From NCBI RefSeq assembly GCF_049389645.1, contig NZ_CP186540.1, positions 1,612,001 through 1,676,000 of the forward strand: 64,000 nt of DNA. The letters are read 5' to 3'. Source of the DNA: Alkalibacterium sp049389645 (GTDB lineage Bacteria > Bacillota > Bacilli > Lactobacillales > Carnobacteriaceae_A). Shown here piece after piece: positions 33,013 through 47,138 of the stretch. Position 1 is the first letter of the stretch, and each line of letters opens with the position of its first letter. The notes beneath the pieces are model-generated. The model ran no database searches. It was not told where the DNA came from and saw only the letters and a list, made by a program, of their open reading frames with translations. The position numbers were made by a program, and so were the translations under genes.

Positions 33013-34992
33013 ATGAATATGACTGATGATTTTTTGAATCAGGTGAAATCAAAGGGCTACTGGCAAGCGGGAGAATCTGTAGTCATTGGTGTTTCCGGTG
33101 GGGTAGATTCGATGGTGCTGTTTGACATGATCAATCGACTGCCTGTTGAATACAAACCAGCTATAATTGTCGCTCACATCAACCACCATCTCAGAAACGA
33201 CTCGGATGAAGAAGAAAACTTCATAAAAGAGTGGGTCGGCAAGTATGATGTACCTGTGTATGTGTATCAGTGGCCAAAATCCGAGCACCCTGATTCAGGT
33301 GTCGAACAGGAAGCCAGGAAAACACGGTATCACTTTTTCGACAATGTTGCTAAAGAAACAAACAGTTCCTTCATCTTGACTGCACATCACCGTGATGATC
33401 AAATTGAAACAATACTCATGCGATTCGTAAAAGGAAGTTCACTAGACGAATTGACGGGTATTTCTGCTAAACGTATGCATAATGGAAAAGCTGTTTTAAG
33501 ACTGCTTCTTCCGTATTCAAAAGAAATGATTAGAAATTATGCTGAGAAAAACAGTATAGCCTGGCGAGAAGACGAGAGTAACACCTCAATGGAGTATACC
33601 CGTAATCGTTACAGACACCATATTATTCCAGAATTAAAGAAAGAAAACCCCGCAGTAGAAAAACACGTTTATGAATTTTCAAAAGACATTGAAGCTCTGC
33701 TCAAGGCTGTTGAACCGTTGATCAATGAAGAAATCAGACGGTCATTTCAAATCACCCGCAAGAGTCTATCGATCAAACTACCATCATTTTCAAAACAAGA
33801 ATCCGGATTTCAAAAAATTGTGTTACGTCGAGCCTTTAAGGAATTTAGTGGTCAGGGTGCATACATAATCAGTCAAACACATATTGGTATGCTAGTCGAT
33901 TGGTTTGGCTCTGGAGGTCCCAATACCGTTCTTGAATTACCCAATCAAGTTGTCGCTCGTAAAGAATACGATACGTGTGTGATCGAAAAAGTTGAAGAAA
34001 CTCAAATGAAACAGACGGAGCTTATAAAAACGCCGATCACTTTGGAAGTCAATAAATGGCAACCGTTAAATGATGATGAGAGGATTGGACTCTTTTCGTA
34101 TGATGCCTTCAAAAAGATGGATAGTCAAAAGTGTCGTGTCTTCTATTTGAATGAAGAACAACTTGAGCATCCTTTAACCGTAAGACACCGAAAGCCTGGA
34201 GATAAAATGAAAGTTAAAGGACTCAAGGGTTCAAAAAAAATCAAAGATATCTTTATTGATCAGAAAGTGCCTAGACGACAACGTGATGAAGCTTGGCTTG
34301 TTAGGGATAATCAGGGGCAGGTCATCTGGCTGATAAACTACAAAGAATCCCCGTTGTCACTCAACCCATTAACTGATACAATTAGCTACGTACTTGTATA
34401 CCAGAAAGGGACTATGCAGGACTTAATGAATACATTCAAAAAGGGGATCGGAAACATGAAAAAAGATATGGAAAGAATTTTAATCTCTGAAGAAGAAATT
34501 CAGAAAAAAGTGAAGGAACTCGCAGCAATTCTTTCAAAAGAGTATGATGGAAAAAATCCTTTACTCGTGGGTGTATTAAAAGGTGGATTACCGTTTATGG
34601 CAGATCTGATCAAACAGATGGATATATATCTGGAAATCGATTTCATGGATGTATCGAGCTATGGTAACGAAACAATTTCTTCTGGTGAAGTGAAAATTTT
34701 AAAAGATTTAGATACCAACGTTGAAGGACGTCATGTCTTATTCGTCGAAGATATCATCGATACAGGTGGCACGTTAGCCTACTTGAAAGATATGTTCAAG
34801 TACCGCAAAGCAGCATCTGTAAAAATCGTGACGATACTGGATAAACCTTCAGGACGTAAAATCGATATCCAAGCAGATTGGGTCGGTTTCAATGTTCCCC
34901 ATGAATTTGTCGTAGGATATGGTTTGGATTATGCTGAAAATTACCGCAATCTACCGTTTATTGGTATACTGAAACCTGAAATATATCAGTAA
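33013..34992 (+). CDS. Bifunctional TilS-HprT fusion: tRNA(Ile) lysidine synthetase / hypoxanthine phosphoribosyltransferase
   Basis: One open frame of 659 residues joins two enzymes. Residues 1-470 are TilS: PP-loop GVSGGVDSMVL near residue 25, HINHHLR, TAHHRDDQIET, and the C-terminal LTVRHRKPGDKM domain. TilS converts C34 to lysidine in the minor tRNA-Ile. Residues 482-659 are HprT: LVGVLKGGLPFMADL, MDVSSYG, PRPP loop FVEDIIDTGGT, VGYGLDYAENYRNLP; it salvages hypoxanthine and guanine to IMP and GMP. The same fusion is known in Listeria. At 34456 an internal ATG starts the HprT part, with AAGGGG 10 bases upstream, so a separate HprT may also be made. It is followed by ftsH, as in Bacillus. 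Confidence 0.93.
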   Translation: MNMTDDFLNQVKSKGYWQAGESVVIGVSGGVDSMVLFDMINRLPVEYKPAIIVAHINHHLRNDSDEEENFIKEWVGKYDVPVYVYQWPKSEHPDSGVEQEARKTRYHFFDNVAKETNSSFILTAHHRDDQIETILMRFVKGSSLDELTGISAKRMHNGKAVLRLLLPYSKEMIRNYAEKNSIAWREDESNTSMEYTRNRYRHHIIPELKKENPAVEKHVYEFSKDIEALLKAVEPLINEEIRRSFQITRKSLSIKLPSFSKQESGFQKIVLRRAFKEFSGQGAYIISQTHIGMLVDWFGSGGPNTVLELPNQVVARKEYDTCVIEKVEETQMKQTELIKTPITLEVNKWQPLNDDERIGLFSYDAFKKMDSQKCRVFYLNEEQLEHPLTVRHRKPGDKMKVKGLKGSKKIKDIFIDQKVPRRQRDEAWLVRDNQGQVIWLINYKESPLSLNPLTDTISYVLVYQKGTMQDLMNTFKKGIGNMKKDMERILISEEEIQKKVKELAAILSKEYDGKNPLLVGVLKGGLPFMADLIKQMDIYLEIDFMDVSSYGNETISSGEVKILKDLDTNVEGRHVLFVEDIIDTGGTLAYLKDMFKYRKAASVKIVTILDKPSGRKIDIQADWVGFNVPHEFVVGYGLDYAENYRNLPFIGILKPEIYQ

Positions 34993-35156
34993 GAAATTGG
35001 TCTAGATTATAAGACAGATGTTTTCACTCAGGTAAGGCAGAATCATCAAACAAAATTCATAGTCAAAAATGGTCAAGTGTGTTAACATATACAAGACTAT
35101 TATTCTAAGCAAAGCTTAAATAGTAATAAAAATACAAGTGAAAAACGGAGGATGAC

Positions 35157-37298
35157 ATGAAGAAAGGATTTTTCAAAAGTGGCCTCTTCTACGTCATCGT
35201 TTTTCTTGCAGTAATTGGTATTGCAAGTTGGGCGACTAGTGGCGGACAAGATCAAGCTTCAGAGAGTGTAAGTTCAACTGAATTTATTAATTATTTGGAA
35301 GATGATCGTATAGAAGAATTTCAAGTGCAGCCAACAGCAGGTGTATATGAAATTATTGGGCAGTTTCGTGAAGGACAAGAAGTAGAAATAGAACAAGATG
35401 AAAATGTTAATATCTTTGGTGGACTGGAACAACAAGATGCATCACAATTCACCACATATATTTTAACGAATGACAATATCGTAAATGAAATGTATCAAAT
35501 CGCTAGAGAAAATGAGGTCAATATTGTTTCTGTCGAAGAACCGACGACAGGCATATGGACAAGTCTACTCTTCTCATTCTTACCACTCTTACTCTTTGTT
35601 GGATTCATTTATTTCATGATGAGTCAAGCAGGTCAAGGTGGCGGCGCAGGTGGCGGTGGCCGAGGCGTGATGAACTTTGGGAAATCCAAAGCGAAAGAAA
35701 GTGACGCTAAAACAAGTAAAGTGCGTTTTTCGGATGTCGCTGGTGCGGATGAAGAAAAAGAAGAATTAGTAGAAATCGTCGAGTTCTTGAAAGATCCAAG
35801 ACGCTTTGCTAACTTAGGCGCACGTATTCCGGCAGGAGTATTGCTAGAAGGACCTCCCGGAACAGGTAAGACACTGCTTGCAAAAGCAGTCGCTGGTGAA
35901 GCTGGTGTACCTTTCTTCTCAATTTCAGGTTCTGAATTTGTTGAGATGTTCGTAGGTGTTGGGGCAAGTCGTGTAAGAGATTTATTTGAAAATGCGAAAA
36001 AAACTGCTCCATCCATCATCTTTATCGATGAAATCGATGCTGTAGGACGTCAGCGTGGTGCTGGTATGGGTGGCGGACACGACGAACGTGAACAAACCTT
36101 GAACCAGTTGCTCGTCGAAATGGATGGTTTTACAGGTAATGAGGGAGTAATTGTTATTGCGGCAACGAACCGTCAAGACGTATTAGACCCTGCTTTACTC
36201 AGACCAGGACGTTTTGATAGACGTATCATGGTTGGAAGACCGGATGTTAAAGGACGAGAAGCGATTCTGAAAGTCCATTCCAGAAACAAACCATTGGCTT
36301 CAAATGTTGATTTAAAAATCATTGCTAGACAAACGCCCGGATTCTCCGGTGCCGATTTAGAAAACTTGCTGAACGAAGCAGCCTTGGTTGCGGCGAGACG
36401 TGACAGCAAGCAGATCGAAGCATTAGATCTTGACGAAGCACACGATCGAGTGATTGCTGGACCGGCTAAAAAAGACCGTGTCATTTCTGAAATAGAACGT
36501 TCAATGGTCGCTTATCATGAAGCGGGACATACCATCGTCGGATTGGTATTAAGTGATGCTCGTATTGTTCATAAGGTAACGATTGTTCCTCGTGGACGTG
36601 CAGGCGGATACGCAATCATGCTTCCAAGAGAAGATCGCTTCTTGATGACGAAAAAAGAATTAAGTGAACAACTTGTTGGACTCTTAGGTGGTCGTGTAGC
36701 TGAAGAAATCATCTTTGATTCTCAGTCAAGTGGAGCATCAAACGACTTCCAGCAAGCAACGCAAATTGCTAGAAGCATGGTAACCGAATACGGAATGAGT
36801 GACTTACTTGGACCTGTTCAATATGAAGGTGGCGGCCAAGTGTTCTTAGGTAGAGATTACTCTCAATCCAAAGCTTATTCTGAACAGTTCGCGTATCAAA
36901 TAGATCAAGAAGTGCTGCGTCTTTTAAATGAAGCACACGCTGAAGCTAGACGCATCATTGAAGAACATCAAGATGCTCATCATTTAATCGCTCAGAAACT
37001 ACTTGAAATTGAAACGCTGGACGAGAAACAAATTAAATCACTATTTGAAAAAGGTGAAATGCCTTCTAACGATGTTAAAGCTGCAACAGAATTCCCTCGC
37101 GAGAGTGAAGAAGCTGAAAGAGATCCTGAAAAAGAGGAAATCGGCATGTCATTTGAAGAAGTCAAAGCCCTGCGTGAGAAAAAAGAAAGAGAACGCGAAA
37201 AACAATATGAAGATAGACAGACAGATGAAGCTTCGGATGAATCAGATGATCAAGAAATTGAGAATTCAGATGAAAAGGCCGAAGAACCAAAAGCGTAA
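35157..37298 (+). CDS. ftsH: ATP-dependent zinc metalloprotease FtsH
   Basis: Membrane-anchored AAA+ protease, 713 residues, which degrades misfolded membrane and short-lived regulatory proteins. There are two membrane segments (about 8-25 and 122-142) around an extracellular domain, a Gly-rich linker, an AAA domain with GPPGTGKT, IIFIDEIDAVGR and the second-region-of-homology Arg finger (RPGRFDRR), then the protease with zinc motif HEAGH and Asp ligand in NDFQQATQ. The C-terminal 80 residues are a charged Glu/Lys tail, typical for lactic acid bacteria. GGAGG lies just before the ATG. Confidence 0.97.
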   Translation: MKKGFFKSGLFYVIVFLAVIGIASWATSGGQDQASESVSSTEFINYLEDDRIEEFQVQPTAGVYEIIGQFREGQEVEIEQDENVNIFGGLEQQDASQFTTYILTNDNIVNEMYQIARENEVNIVSVEEPTTGIWTSLLFSFLPLLLFVGFIYFMMSQAGQGGGAGGGGRGVMNFGKSKAKESDAKTSKVRFSDVAGADEEKEELVEIVEFLKDPRRFANLGARIPAGVLLEGPPGTGKTLLAKAVAGEAGVPFFSISGSEFVEMFVGVGASRVRDLFENAKKTAPSIIFIDEIDAVGRQRGAGMGGGHDEREQTLNQLLVEMDGFTGNEGVIVIAATNRQDVLDPALLRPGRFDRRIMVGRPDVKGREAILKVHSRNKPLASNVDLKIIARQTPGFSGADLENLLNEAALVAARRDSKQIEALDLDEAHDRVIAGPAKKDRVISEIERSMVAYHEAGHTIVGLVLSDARIVHKVTIVPRGRAGGYAIMLPREDRFLMTKKELSEQLVGLLGGRVAEEIIFDSQSSGASNDFQQATQIARSMVTEYGMSDLLGPVQYEGGGQVFLGRDYSQSKAYSEQFAYQIDQEVLRLLNEAHAEARRIIEEHQDAHHLIAQKLLEIETLDEKQIKSLFEKGEMPSNDVKAATEFPRESEEAERDPEKEEIGMSFEEVKALREKKEREREKQYEDRQTDEASDESDDQEIENSDEKAEEPKA

Positions 37299-37304
37299 CA
37301 AGTA

Positions 37305-37341
37305 GAGAAGAGGATGGCGGATTATTCGCCTCCTCTTCTTT
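37305..37341 (+). terminator. Terminator of ftsH
   Basis: AGAAGAGGATGGCG pairs with CGCCTCCTCTTCTTT, with a bulge. Confidence 0.8.
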
Positions 37342-37390
37342 CCATGTAAACAAGTAAATAATTCAATTCGAAAAAAAGGAATGTGAGAAA

Positions 37391-38275
37391 ATGCCAGATA
37401 AACTAATTAAAGCATTGGGTTATAATGACCAAATCCGCGTATATGTCGTCGATGCAACGAACATGGTGAAAACAGCTCAGGAAAAACATGGCACGTGGAG
37501 TGCGGCTACCGCAGCTCTAGGCAGAGCAATGGTAGGGACGACGTTGCTCGGGACAACACTAAAAGGTGACGAAAAACTAACCGTGCGTATCGATGGTAAG
37601 GGTCCTGTAGGTTATATTCTAGTAGACAGCAATGGTAAAGGAGAAACAAAAGGGTATATCAAAAACCCTCAAGTAAGTTTACCTTTAAATGAACAAGGGA
37701 AAATTGATGTTAAAGGTGCGGTAGGTACAGACGGGATGTTGACAGTAAGCAAAGATCTAAATATGAAACGACCGTTTGTGGGACAAGTTCCATTGATAAG
37801 TGGAGAGCTTGGAGAAGATTTCACCTATTATATGGCTAACAGTGAACAAGTGCCTTCCGCCATTGGTCTATCCGTACTAGTTAACCCGGATGAAACGGTC
37901 AAAGCGGCTGGAGGATTTATGATGCAGGTGTTACCTGATGCAGAAGACGAAACAATTGCAAAAGTAGAAGAAGCAATCACCAACTTACCTTTAATGTCCA
38001 AGTTGATGGACGAAGGTGAAACACCGGAACAAATACTTGACCGATTAGTTACAGATCGATCTGCCCGTATACTAGAGGCCATACCTGTCTCGTTTAAATG
38101 CAATTGTTCAAAAGAACGTTTCAAAGATGCTATCATTGCATTAGGAAAAAAAGAAATACAGGAAATGATCGAGGAAGATCATGGGGCAGATGCGATGTGT
38201 CATTTTTGCCGAACCACTTATCAATTCGACGAAGAAGAACTGAATGAATTGAAAGAAGAAACAGATATGCCGTAG
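37391..38275 (+). CDS. hslO: Redox-regulated chaperone Hsp33
   Basis: Cytosolic holdase activated by oxidation, 294 residues. The N-terminal core (KALGYNDQIRVYVVDAT; GTTLLGTTLKGDEKLTVRIDG) is followed by a linker and the C-terminal zinc/redox switch with CNCSKERF and CHFC, four Cys that bind zinc when reduced and form disulfides on oxidation. Its place after ftsH matches other Bacilli. AAAGGAATGTGAG precedes the ATG. Confidence 0.95.
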   Translation: MPDKLIKALGYNDQIRVYVVDATNMVKTAQEKHGTWSAATAALGRAMVGTTLLGTTLKGDEKLTVRIDGKGPVGYILVDSNGKGETKGYIKNPQVSLPLNEQGKIDVKGAVGTDGMLTVSKDLNMKRPFVGQVPLISGELGEDFTYYMANSEQVPSAIGLSVLVNPDETVKAAGGFMMQVLPDAEDETIAKVEEAITNLPLMSKLMDEGETPEQILDRLVTDRSARILEAIPVSFKCNCSKERFKDAIIALGKKEIQEMIEEDHGADAMCHFCRTTYQFDEEELNELKEETDMP

Positions 38276-38514
38276 TGTTTCTGCAACTTTTTCTTTATGA
38301 CTCACAAAAATTATGGTACGATAATTTAGAATGAGCAGTAAGAGCTGACTACGATAACTTAAGAGAAGTAAAAAGCCCAAAAAATAATTGAAATATAGCA
38401 GGATTTTACTATAGAAGTATAAAAACTCTTAAAAGAAAAGTCGGGAAAAAGCGTTCGACGATTAAAAGACAACAGGATATATAATTAAGAGCATAAAAGA
38501 ATGGAGTGGCAGTA

Positions 38515-40023
38515 GTGTCTGAAGAAAAACAAAATCAAGAAACAGTAACTGATCAAATACTTGTTCGACGTCAAAAAATGCATGAATTGAAAGAGCGCGG
38601 AATCGATCCGTTTGGAGATCGTTATGAGCGGACACACTATTCTTCTGAACTACACGAAACCTATGATGAAAAAACTAAAGAAGAATTACATGACACCGAA
38701 ATAACTGTCAAAGTTGCAGGCCGTTTAATGACAAAACGTGGAAAAGGGAAAGCCGGATTTGCTCATCTGAAAGATAAAAACGGCTTGATCCAACTGTATG
38801 TTCGTAAAGATGCTATCGGAGATGAGCAATATGAGAGCTTCAAACAGGCGGATTTAGGTGACTTTTTTGGTATCGAAGGAACAGTCATGAAAACTAATAC
38901 CGGTGAAGTGACGGTTCGTGCGAGCGAATTAACCTATCTCGCTAAAGCGTTACGTCCATTACCTGACAAATACCATGGTCTAACTAATGTCGAGCAGAAA
39001 TACCGTCAACGCTATTTGGATCTGATTTCTAATGAAGACAGTTTTGAACGCTTTACTAAGCGCAGTCAAATCATTCAGGAAATAAGAAATCATTTGAATG
39101 GGTTAGATTATCTGGAAGTGGAAACGCCACTACTGCATAATATTGCAGGTGGAGCAGCGGCTAAACCATTCACGACTCACCACAATGCATTAGATATGGA
39201 GCTTTATTTACGTATCGCCATTGAGTTGCATCTGAAGCGTCTAATCGTTGGTGGTATGGAGAAGGTTTATGAAATTGGACGTGTATTCCGTAACGAGGGG
39301 ATCGATACCACACATAATCCGGAATTTACGATGCTGGAACTATATACTGCTTTTCACGATATGGAAGATGTCATGGATCTGACTGAAAAGCTTATTCAGA
39401 CAGTCTCCCAAAAAGTATTAGGTAAAACAGAATTGCCATATGGAGAAGAAACGATCCAGCTTGGTGGGAAATGGGCACGTCGTCACATGGTGGATATGAT
39501 CAAAGAAGAAACGGGTATAGACTTCTTTAAAAAATACACGAACGAAGAGGCGCGTCAATTAGCTGGAGAGCATAATGTTGAAATAGATGATTACGCTACT
39601 TTTGGACATGTAGTCAACGAATTCTTCGAAGTATTTGTTGAGGATAAATTGATCCAGCCAACCTTTGTTTATGGTCATCCTGTAGAGATATCTCCTTTAG
39701 CTAAGAAAAACAAAGAGGATGCACGCTTCACCGATCGCTTCGAATTATTTATTGCTAAACATGAATATGCTAATGCATTTAGTGAGTTAAATGATCCAAT
39801 TGATCAACGCGAACGTTTTGAAGCGCAAATGAAAGAGAAAGCGCAAGGAAACGATGAAGCTCAGGAGATTGACGAAGAATTTATCGAAGCTTTGGAATAC
39901 GGTATGCCGCCTACCGGTGGTTTAGGAATCGGAATCGACCGTCTAGTGATGCTGCTTACGGATGCTCACACCATTCGAGATGTCTTATTATTCCCAACAA
40001 TGAAAAATATTGAAAATAATTAA
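38515..40023 (+). CDS. lysS: Lysyl-tRNA synthetase, class II
   Basis: Charges tRNA-Lys. It has 502 residues. An N-terminal OB-fold anticodon-binding domain (VKVAGRLMTKRGKGKAGFAHL) is followed by the class II core: motif 1 around QEIRNHLNGLDYLEVETPLL, motif 2 (GRVFRNEGIDTTHNPEFTMLE) and motif 3 (GLGIGIDRLVMLLT). The GTG at 38515 is preferred, with GGAG 8 bases upstream; the GTG at 38506 overlaps it. The 230-base upstream gap has no T-box leader; TACGAT at 38318 may be the -10. It ends the conserved block before the rRNA operon, as in Bacillus. Confidence 0.97.
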   Translation: MSEEKQNQETVTDQILVRRQKMHELKERGIDPFGDRYERTHYSSELHETYDEKTKEELHDTEITVKVAGRLMTKRGKGKAGFAHLKDKNGLIQLYVRKDAIGDEQYESFKQADLGDFFGIEGTVMKTNTGEVTVRASELTYLAKALRPLPDKYHGLTNVEQKYRQRYLDLISNEDSFERFTKRSQIIQEIRNHLNGLDYLEVETPLLHNIAGGAAAKPFTTHHNALDMELYLRIAIELHLKRLIVGGMEKVYEIGRVFRNEGIDTTHNPEFTMLELYTAFHDMEDVMDLTEKLIQTVSQKVLGKTELPYGEETIQLGGKWARRHMVDMIKEETGIDFFKKYTNEEARQLAGEHNVEIDDYATFGHVVNEFFEVFVEDKLIQPTFVYGHPVEISPLAKKNKEDARFTDRFELFIAKHEYANAFSELNDPIDQRERFEAQMKEKAQGNDEAQEIDEEFIEALEYGMPPTGGLGIGIDRLVMLLTDAHTIRDVLLFPTMKNIENN

Positions 40024-40044
40024 AGTCTTAAAGTCGTAAAATGT

Positions 40045-40087
40045 AACACAAGGGATAGAGAAGGGTCACCTCTTTCCTTGTGTTTTT
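40045..40087 (+). terminator. Terminator of lysS
   Basis: AACACAAGG pairs with CCTTGTGTTTTT around a loop of about 22 bases. Confidence 0.85.
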
Positions 40088-40186
40088 ATTATTTTATACT
40101 TTAAAAATCGTTTTTCTTCGTATTTATACATGAACTGCTATAATGTACTAAGTAAAGATACAAATGAATGGAAAGAAGGAGAGAGA

Positions 40187-41476
40187 ATGAAAAAAACCAG
40201 GTGGATTAATTTTTTAGGTGGTAATGATTTAGTTTATACTTTAGTTGTGCTCATATTATTGGGTATCACTTTTTTCTTGTTTAATCAGGTGAGCTATATT
40301 TTCACCCCCCTATTAGTCCTTGTTTCAAATGTTTTAGTACCTTTTGTGATTGCGTTATTACTTTATTATCTGTTCAGTCCCTTCGTGGATTTTCTAGAAA
40401 AACATAAAGTGAAACGGGTATATGGAGTTGGCATCTTATTTTTATTACTTATCGGTTTAATGACGCTAGGAATAGCCTTGCTTTTCCCGCTATTACGTGA
40501 TCAAGTAACTAATTTTGTTGATGACTTTCCTAGTTTTATAGATTCATTTTTAGAATCTATAACGGGATGGGTAGCTAATCTTCCGTTTGGAGAAGATATT
40601 GAATCATTTATACAAGAAGGAGAAAGTTTTGTTGCAGGCATCCCGGATAATATAGATCAGTACTTATCTGAAGGATTTAGTGGCTTGTCAAGTGTCGTGT
40701 CCAGCGTAACCAATATCGTTGTAACGATCGTGACATTTCCCATTATTTTATTCTTTTTACTTAAAGATGAACAACGCTTCCTAAATGCCGTCTTGTCAGT
40801 TTCACCGCCAAAATGGAGAGAGGATCTCGTGCGCGTAACTTCCGAAGTGAATTCACAAGTTGGTGCCTATGTGAAGGGGCAGCTGATTATTGCAACCTCT
40901 ATTGGTGTGATGATGTTCATCGGTTTCTCCATAATAGGCTTAGAATATAACGGCGTATTAGCTGTGATTGCCGGATTCACATCGATCATTCCCTATATAG
41001 GGCCGACGCTCGCTTTTATTCCGGCTCTTGTCATTGCTTTAATTGATTCGTGGTGGATGGTGGCTCAGCTATTGCTTGTATGGATGGTTGTGCAGTTTAT
41101 TGATGGAAATTTAATAGAACCGAACATAATGGGTAAACAACTTAATGTCCACCCCTTAACGATTATTATCGTCTTATTAGTTATGGGTGATATGCTTGGA
41201 CTTTTCGGCCTGATCTTTGGTGTGCCGATTTATGCTATCTTGAAAGTTATGGTTGTGCATGCGTTTCAACAGTTTAAGAGACGTTACAATAAGTATTATG
41301 GTGATGTTGCCGGTGAATATGAACTTAAATCAATAGAAGAAGCAGTAAGCGGCAATGGCAAATCCGACTCTCAATTAAAGCCTTCGATCCAAATGGCAAA
41401 ATTAAAAAGAAAAAAAGAAAAAATAAAGCTCGAAGAAAACGATTCTAATGCATCTGAAAACGAGGACAACGAATAA
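40187..41476 (+). CDS. AI-2E family transporter (PerM/YdbI-like)
   Basis: Membrane protein of 429 residues with about seven to eight helices. Family features include the N-terminal pair of helices, a long amphipathic segment (FVDDFPSFIDSFLESITGW), the FPIILFFLLKDEQRFL turn, and the C-terminal GFTSIIPYIGPTLAFIPA and VVQFIDGNLIEPNIMGKQLNVHPL segments. The family includes autoinducer-2 exporters and Na+/H+ antiporters, so the substrate is open. The tail (about 50 residues) is cytoplasmic and highly charged. The ATG at 40187 has AAGGAGAG upstream. It is monocistronic. Confidence 0.88.
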   Translation: MKKTRWINFLGGNDLVYTLVVLILLGITFFLFNQVSYIFTPLLVLVSNVLVPFVIALLLYYLFSPFVDFLEKHKVKRVYGVGILFLLLIGLMTLGIALLFPLLRDQVTNFVDDFPSFIDSFLESITGWVANLPFGEDIESFIQEGESFVAGIPDNIDQYLSEGFSGLSSVVSSVTNIVVTIVTFPIILFFLLKDEQRFLNAVLSVSPPKWREDLVRVTSEVNSQVGAYVKGQLIIATSIGVMMFIGFSIIGLEYNGVLAVIAGFTSIIPYIGPTLAFIPALVIALIDSWWMVAQLLLVWMVVQFIDGNLIEPNIMGKQLNVHPLTIIIVLLVMGDMLGLFGLIFGVPIYAILKVMVVHAFQQFKRRYNKYYGDVAGEYELKSIEEAVSGNGKSDSQLKPSIQMAKLKRKKEKIKLEENDSNASENEDNE

Positions 41477-41488
41477 TTATCGATAATT

Positions 41489-41543
41489 AAAAATGACGTT
41501 TTAAAACAGGGTGATTTACCCCAGTTTTAAAACGTCATTTTTT
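41489..41543 (+). terminator. Terminator of the AI-2E transporter gene
   Basis: AATGACGTTTTAAAAC pairs with GTTTTAAAACGTCATT, then TTTT. Confidence 0.92.
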
Positions 41544-41612
41544 AGTAAGCATCATGAAGCACGTTGACATTAAGGTGATATAAAGAAATACATGGAGAAA
41601 ATTATAAATAAC

Positions 41613-41641
41613 TTGACGGTAGCATAATATCCTGTTATTAT
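41613..41641 (+). promoter_or_regulatory. rRNA operon promoter P1
   Basis: TTGACG (41613-41618), 17-base spacer, TATTAT (41636-41641). Confidence 0.75.
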
Positions 41642-41701
41642 TAAACACGTTGCTGCAAAACATATTTAGTTGTGTGGCAACAAAGAAATGATAAAATATG
41701 G

Positions 41702-41730
41702 TTGACTTTTAAACCATGACACGGTATACT
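41702..41730 (+). promoter_or_regulatory. rRNA operon promoter P2
   Basis: TTGACT (41702-41707), 17-base spacer, TATACT (41725-41730). Confidence 0.8.
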
Positions 41731-41803
41731 CAAATAGTTGTCATAGAGCTAAAGGTAGCGCTTACGTTTTTTGAATTATTTCAAAATAAATTCAAAAAAG
41801 TTC

Positions 41804-41832
41804 TTGACAATCGAATTGAAAGCCTGTAATAT
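41804..41832 (+). promoter_or_regulatory. rRNA operon promoter P3
   Basis: TTGACA (41804-41809), 17-base spacer, TAATAT (41827-41832); the AT-rich stretch before it (TTCAAAATAAATTCAAAAAAG) resembles an UP element. Confidence 0.88.
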
Positions 41833-41875
41833 TGTACTAGTTGACACATCACGTCGTCAGCGATTGAACGAAATA

Positions 41876-41917
41876 GATCTTTGAAAACTGAACAAAGTAA
41901 ACAATCAAATGTGCAGG
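41876..41917 (+). promoter_or_regulatory. boxA-like antitermination site and 16S processing stem, 5' side
   Basis: GATCTTTGAAAACTGAACAA is the usual Firmicutes rrn leader boxA region. AATCAAATGTGCAGG (41903-41917) pairs with CCTACACATTTGATGATT (43589-43606) after the 16S gene, forming the RNase III processing stem. Confidence 0.75.
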
Positions 41918-42007
41918 TGTCTTGTGTCCAATTTATTGGGCCAAGGCAACACAAACGAGTTAACATGTTTAACTCGGAATTATGTAACACGAGCTATTTC
42001 AAACTTA

Positions 42008-43568
<1,561 letters not shown>

Positions 43569-43653
43569 TGCCATTAGGGCAAACGGAGCCTACACATTTG
43601 ATGATTACTTTGTTTAGTTTTGAGAGATTTTTTTCTCATTAATAAAATATTAT

Positions 43654-43726
43654 GGGGCCTTAGCTCAGCTGGGAGAGCGCCTGCCTTGCACGCAGGAGGT
43701 CAGCGGTTCGATCCCGCTAGGCTCCA
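43654..43726 (+). tRNA. tRNA-Ala (TGC)
   Basis: Cloverleaf of 73 bases in the 16S-23S spacer. The acceptor stem GGGGCCT pairs with AGGCTCC; the anticodon loop has TGC; the T-loop is GGTTCGATCC. CCA is not encoded. Confidence 0.97.
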
Positions 43727-43754
43727 TTAGCGATTCTGAAAAAGAATCGCCATT

Positions 43755-43779
43755 GTTCTTTGAAAACTAGATAGTTGAT
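43755..43779 (+). promoter_or_regulatory. Second boxA-like site and 23S processing stem, 5' side
   Basis: GTTCTTTGAAAACTAGATAG repeats the leader boxA. AACTAGATAGTTGAT (43765-43779) pairs perfectly with ATCAACTATCTAGTT (46852-46866), giving the 23S processing stem. Confidence 0.75.
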
Positions 43780-43883
43780 TATATAACAAACACAAAAGTT
43801 AAGACACAACACCGAAACAAAATAAAACTGAGACCGTCTTGTTTAGACAAGACACTCAGCGCTATAAATACCCTTAACCGTCA

Positions 43884-46796
<2,913 letters not shown>

Positions 46797-46904
46797 AAAG
46801 GTGGGATAAGGGTATGATGTGGAGTTGTGTTGACTCCTTTGTGTGTGTAAGATCAACTATCTAGTTTTGAGAGAACAAGGTTCTCATCTAAATAAGAAGA
46901 GTCA

Positions 46905-47025
46905 CTGTGCGGTGGCGATGGCGGGAAGGATCCACCTGTTCCCATTCCGAACACAGCCGTTAAGCTTCCCAGCGCCGAGGATAGTGAAGGGTTTCCCTTT
47001 GTGAAAGCAGGACGTTGCCGTGCAG
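46905..47025 (+). rRNA. 5S ribosomal RNA
   Basis: The closing stem CTGTGCGG pairs with CCGTGCAG. The inner sequence CCATTCCGAACACAGCCGTTAAGC is the hallmark of 5S loop B/C. The ends are approximate. Confidence 0.95.
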
Positions 47026-47056
47026 CTCTTTTTTTTTATCTTTTAAACCTTTTTTT

Positions 47057-47129
47057 GGAGGTTTAGCTCAGTTGGGAGAGCATCTGCCTTACAAGCAGAG
47101 GGTCAGCGGTTCGAGCCCGTTAACCTCCA
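47057..47129 (+). tRNA. tRNA-Val (TAC)
   Basis: The acceptor stem GGAGGTT pairs with AACCTCC; the anticodon loop CTTACAA gives TAC; 73 bases, CCA not encoded. Confidence 0.97.
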
Positions 47130-47138
47130 TTTCTTTCA

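Noticed and set aside
38276..38514. T-box leader before lysS
   Set aside because: No specifier stem, T-box sequence or antiterminator/terminator pair is visible.
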